Below are positions 20,118 through 23,001 of a DNA stretch of 23,001 bases, piece after piece. The stretch's first letter is position 1; every line of letters starts with the position of its first letter. The DNA is taken from positions 1-23,001 of the forward strand of contig JAVBKW010000009.1 in assembly GCA_031553855.1 (NCBI GenBank), given 5' to 3'. Source of the stretch: RACS-047 sp031553855 (GTDB lineage Bacteria; Bacillota; Clostridia; Christensenellales; Pumilibacteraceae). The notes beneath the pieces are model-generated. The model ran no database searches. It had not been told where the DNA came from and worked only from the letters and a program-made list of their open reading frames with translations. A program made the position numbers and the translations under genes.

Positions 20118-21923
20118 ATGACGCTTGAAGATAAGATCAAAAGCCTGCCCGAAAAGAGCGGCGTATATATTATGCGCGACGAGGGCGGCAATATTATTTA
20201 TATCGGTAAGGCGGTCGTGCTCAAGAACAGGGTGCGGCAGTATTTTTCAAATTCTGAAAAGCTGCCTAAAGTTCAGGCGATGGTCGATAATATCGCCGAT
20301 TTTGATTATATCATCACGCTCTCGGAAAAGGACGCGCTTTCGCTCGAGGCGAACCTCATCAAAAAACATAAGCCCAAATATAATATCCTTTTAAAGGACG
20401 ATAAGTCCAGCCCGTATATAAAGCTGTGGGTAACAGAAAAATTTCCGTGCCTTGAGATAACGAGAAAAGTTAAAAAGGACGGCGCGCGTTATTTCGGGCC
20501 GTACTTCAACGGCATTTCCGCGCCGGATATTTTGGAGATAATAAAGTCGGCCTATAAGATCCGCACCTGCCCGAAAAACTATTATTCCACAAAGCGCGAA
20601 TGCCTCAATTACCACATCGATTTATGCTATGCGCCTTGCTGCAAGCGTGTCACTGAGGACGAGTATTCTAAAGCCGTGTCCAAAGTCGTCACGTTCCTTT
20701 CGGGTCGGGAAGATACCGCAGAACGCCTTATAACGCAGAAGATGGAAGCGGCGGTGGCGGCGGAGGAGTTTGAAAGGGCGATAAACTACCGCAACCAGCT
20801 CAGTATGCTTAAAAAATTACGCGAGCGGAATTTGAGCGAGCTGGGCGCCGATACGGAGATAGACAGCTTCTCGTATGTGTCGGACGGTTACCGCGGAGCC
20901 GTGAGCGTTTCGCTTGTGCGCAGCGGTAAAATGATGGGCGTAAAAAACTTTTCCGTCACAGATGCCGCTATGAGCGAAGAGGAAGCTCTGACGGGCTTTA
21001 TAGTTCAGTACTACTCGCTCATTAACGCCGTTCCGGAGCTTATCTGCCTTGAAAACGAGTTTGATACTGCCGCGCTCGAGGGATTTTTGAATAACGGCGC
21101 GAAAAAGAAAACGGTTATCACGTTCCCCAAGATCGGCACAAAACGCAAGCTTGTGGAGATGGCGAAAAGCAACGCGCTCGACTACTTAGAAAAGTCGGTC
21201 GAAAAGTCGGAGCGCGAGCTGGACTTAACGGTGCGCGCCTCTGTTGACCTTGCAAAGATACTCTCGCTAAAATCGCTGCGCAGGATGGAATGCTACGATA
21301 TCTCGAATATCAGCGGAGTAGACAAGGTCGCGAGCGGGGTAGTATTTATAAACGGCGCGGCGGCAAAAAGCGAGTACCGCCGTTATAAAATCAAAACGGT
21401 CGAGGGCGCAAACGACTTTGAATGTATGGCGGAAGTTATGCGCCGCAGGCTGAACAGAGCAAAGGAGAACGACGAAAAGTTTACCGATATGCCCGACCTG
21501 ATCGTCATAGACGGCGGAAAAGGACAGCTGCATTATGCGTACGAGGCAATGAAAAGCGCGGGCTTTGATATCCCGATGGTAAGCTTAGCCGAACGCAACG
21601 AGGAAATTTTTACTCTTTACAGCCCCGACCCGATAGTGCTGCCAAAAACCAGCCAGCCGCTGAAGCTTTTGATCCGGTTGCGCGACGAGGCCCACCGTTT
21701 TGCCGTCACGTATCACCGCAACCTGCGTGCAAAACGCTACGGATCCTCCTTAGACGAAATAAAGGGCGTGGGAAAGGTCAAGCGCAAGCTGCTGCTTGAA
21801 AGATTTGAGAGGATAGAGGACATCAAGAACGCGGACGTTGAAACGCTTTGCGCGATCGAGGGTATAGACATACGCACTGCGCACGCGGTATTCGATTACT
21901 ATCAGAGCAAAAAGAAAAACTGA
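20118..21923 (+). CDS. uvrC: Excinuclease ABC subunit C
   Basis: A 601-residue nuclease of nucleotide excision repair that, with UvrA and UvrB, cuts on both sides of bulky DNA lesions. The N-terminal GIY-YIG nuclease has GVY at 15-17 and YIG at 28-30, making the 3' cut. A cysteine cluster follows (about 158-175). A UVR motif that binds UvrB is at about 205-235. The RNase H-like domain, which makes the 5' cut, contains ECYDISNISG (about 392-401) and VIDGGKGQ. Helix-hairpin-helix motifs at about 555-600 bind DNA. Length is typical. ATG 20118 fits the family start, but no ribosome binding site exists and the promoter leaves a leader of about six bases. Confidence 0.96.
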   Translation: MTLEDKIKSLPEKSGVYIMRDEGGNIIYIGKAVVLKNRVRQYFSNSEKLPKVQAMVDNIADFDYIITLSEKDALSLEANLIKKHKPKYNILLKDDKSSPYIKLWVTEKFPCLEITRKVKKDGARYFGPYFNGISAPDILEIIKSAYKIRTCPKNYYSTKRECLNYHIDLCYAPCCKRVTEDEYSKAVSKVVTFLSGREDTAERLITQKMEAAVAAEEFERAINYRNQLSMLKKLRERNLSELGADTEIDSFSYVSDGYRGAVSVSLVRSGKMMGVKNFSVTDAAMSEEEALTGFIVQYYSLINAVPELICLENEFDTAALEGFLNNGAKKKTVITFPKIGTKRKLVEMAKSNALDYLEKSVEKSERELDLTVRASVDLAKILSLKSLRRMECYDISNISGVDKVASGVVFINGAAAKSEYRRYKIKTVEGANDFECMAEVMRRRLNRAKENDEKFTDMPDLIVIDGGKGQLHYAYEAMKSAGFDIPMVSLAERNEEIFTLYSPDPIVLPKTSQPLKLLIRLRDEAHRFAVTYHRNLRAKRYGSSLDEIKGVGKVKRKLLLERFERIEDIKNADVETLCAIEGIDIRTAHAVFDYYQSKKKN

Positions 21924-21976
21924 GGGCGCGTTTTTTGCCGACAAAACGACATTCAATCTTGAGGAGAAAAAACAAT

Positions 21977-22810
21977 TTGAAATATAAATTTATCGCATCG
22001 GACTTCGACGGAACGCTGCTAAACAGTAAAGACGCAATTTCAAAGCGTAATATCGAAGCTGTCAACGAATATATCAAGGCGGGCGGATATTTCACCGTCG
22101 CCACAGGCAGGACGTTCGCATCCCTGACCCAAAGGCTGCCCGAATTATGCCTGCCCCCATCATACAGCGTCCCTTTGATCACCTTTCAAGGCTCGCTTAT
22201 GACGGACATTATATCGCAAAAGCAGATAAGCGCGGTTTATATGGAAAATGAAACTCTTTGCCGCGTTACGGAATTTGCTAAGGAAAACGGCATTTACTGC
22301 CATATTTATTCGCTTGATAAGATGTTTATCGAACAAGACTGCGATATCGCGCGGTTGTACTGCAAATACAACCGCATATTAGACGGAATGGAGTTTGTCG
22401 GTAATCTGCCGCAGTTTATTAAAACTAAAAATCCGCAGATTGTTAAGGCTATCTACATAGACGACGAGGACGTTTTATCTAAAGCTATGCCTAAAATAAA
22501 TAAGATAGTCGAGGGCAAAACTTTGTTTACCCGCTCCGCGCCGAACTTTATCGAGTGCGTCTCGCCGCTTTCGGGCAAAGGAAAGGCTGTGCTTGCGGCG
22601 GCGGCAGACTTGAGGATAGGGCGCGATGAGGTCATCGCGGTCGGAGATTCTATGAACGATTATACGATGATAGAGGCCGCGGGCTTGGGTATCGCCGTAG
22701 CCAACGCCGAGGCGGATTTAAAAAAGAAAGCGAAAATGGTTGCGCCCGTTTCAAACGATGAGGACGCTATCGCGTGGATAATAGATAAGGCCTTAAAAGA
22801 CGAATTGTAA
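21977..22810 (+). CDS. Cof-type HAD-IIB family phosphatase
   Basis: A 277-residue cytoplasmic hydrolase of the haloacid dehalogenase superfamily, Cof subgroup, whose members remove phosphate from sugar phosphates, nucleotides or cofactors such as FMN and PLP. Motif I is SDFDGTLL near residue 9-16 with its two catalytic aspartates. Motif II is ATGRT, motif III lies around the lysine in GKGKAV, and motif IV is GDSMNDYTMI. A large C2-type cap domain sits in the middle. I start it at TTG 21977, ten bases after TTGAGGAG at 21959-21966; the longer open frame overlapping uvrC lacks family-like residues before this point. It lies 53 bases after uvrC, probably in the same transcript. The substrate cannot be predicted. 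Confidence 0.9.
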   Translation: MKYKFIASDFDGTLLNSKDAISKRNIEAVNEYIKAGGYFTVATGRTFASLTQRLPELCLPPSYSVPLITFQGSLMTDIISQKQISAVYMENETLCRVTEFAKENGIYCHIYSLDKMFIEQDCDIARLYCKYNRILDGMEFVGNLPQFIKTKNPQIVKAIYIDDEDVLSKAMPKINKIVEGKTLFTRSAPNFIECVSPLSGKGKAVLAAAADLRIGRDEVIAVGDSMNDYTMIEAAGLGIAVANAEADLKKKAKMVAPVSNDEDAIAWIIDKALKDEL

Positions 22811-22902
22811 TATACGCATATTTCCCGTCAAATTCCGGCAGATATCCGCGCCCTTCAGAGCACTGAAAAAGTCATTACTGTTCTTTAGAGGGCGATCAAA
22901 AA

Positions 22903-23001
22903 GGTGCTCAGAGTGGCGAAAAGTGTGGTTTTTCGACGATTGAGTGTACCTTAATGTACTCGATAGAGTCGAAAGTTCCAATTTTCGCCGCTATCAGCGC
23001 C
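22903..23001 (+). repeat. Family 2 palindromic repeat, copy 3 (may continue past the edge)
   Basis: GGTGCT at 22903-22908 and AGCGCC at the right edge pair with wobble, followed by GGCGAAAA near 22914 pairing with TTTTCGCC near 22982, and TTTCGAC with GTCGAAA further in. The core GAGTGTACCTTAATGTACTC is at 22942-22961. CGACGATTGAGTGTAC at 22934-22949 is identical to the reverse strand of copy 1 (5894-5909). Its outer arms do not match copies 1 and 2. The window ends exactly at the palindrome's right end, so any outer flank is unseen. Confidence 0.75.

Overview
The window looks like chromosomal DNA from a member of the Bacillota, most likely class Clostridia. The evidence is spmA and spmB sporulation genes, a clostridial-style 5S rRNA, strong AGGAGG-type ribosome binding sites, and the marker order gltX-tilS-hpt, trmN6-rsmI and rpmE-DUF1385-prmC-prfA. 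The proteins are intact but I cannot place them in a named genus; an uncultured gut-type clostridium is my inference. I see no phage, CRISPR, tRNA, transposase or resistance gene.

Layout. 1-350: end of an rRNA operon (5S plus two tandem terminators). 350-705: a gene-free stretch with a run of strong hairpins. 706-1452: two small, very AT-rich two-pass membrane proteins of unknown function, the first apparently leaderless. 1462-4545 (minus): spmB, spmA and a cardiolipin synthase. 4865-5731: a DUF4349 lipoprotein with a textbook promoter. 5732-6305: a gene-free block made almost wholly of repeats. 6306-8052 (minus): M20/PepV-like dipeptidase and thioredoxin. 8229-13367: gltX-tilS-hpt-trmN6-rsmI, a translation and RNA-modification operon interrupted by a repeat just before rsmI. 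13565-15520: a TetR regulator directly followed by dnaA behind one consensus promoter, without dnaN. 15648-19851: rpmE, a DUF1385::PrmC fusion, prfA and queH. 20118-22810: uvrC and a Cof-type HAD phosphatase.

Most genes are housekeeping. Many serve translation: GluRS, lysidine synthase, L31, release factor RF1 with its fused methyltransferase, rRNA and tRNA methyltransferases, and queuosine synthesis. Six sigma-A promoters with exactly 17-bp spacers could be read (TTGACA or TTTACA with TATAAT-like boxes).

The most unusual content lies between genes. Three families of structured repeats each occur three times in 23 kb. Family 1 (2736, 6075, 19891) is about 150 bp: a 5' hairpin, an invariant unpaired block, then three small hairpins inside a long-range closing stem. 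The stems change in sequence between copies but keep pairing. Family 2 (5785, 12415, 22903) is 100-170 bp, a long imperfect palindrome with a conserved central GAGTGTAC...GTACTC motif and variable but self-complementary arms. Family 3 (15939, 16085, 19103) is a shorter GC-rich motif. No encoded protein explains them. Family names and functions are my own inference, from comparison within this window only.
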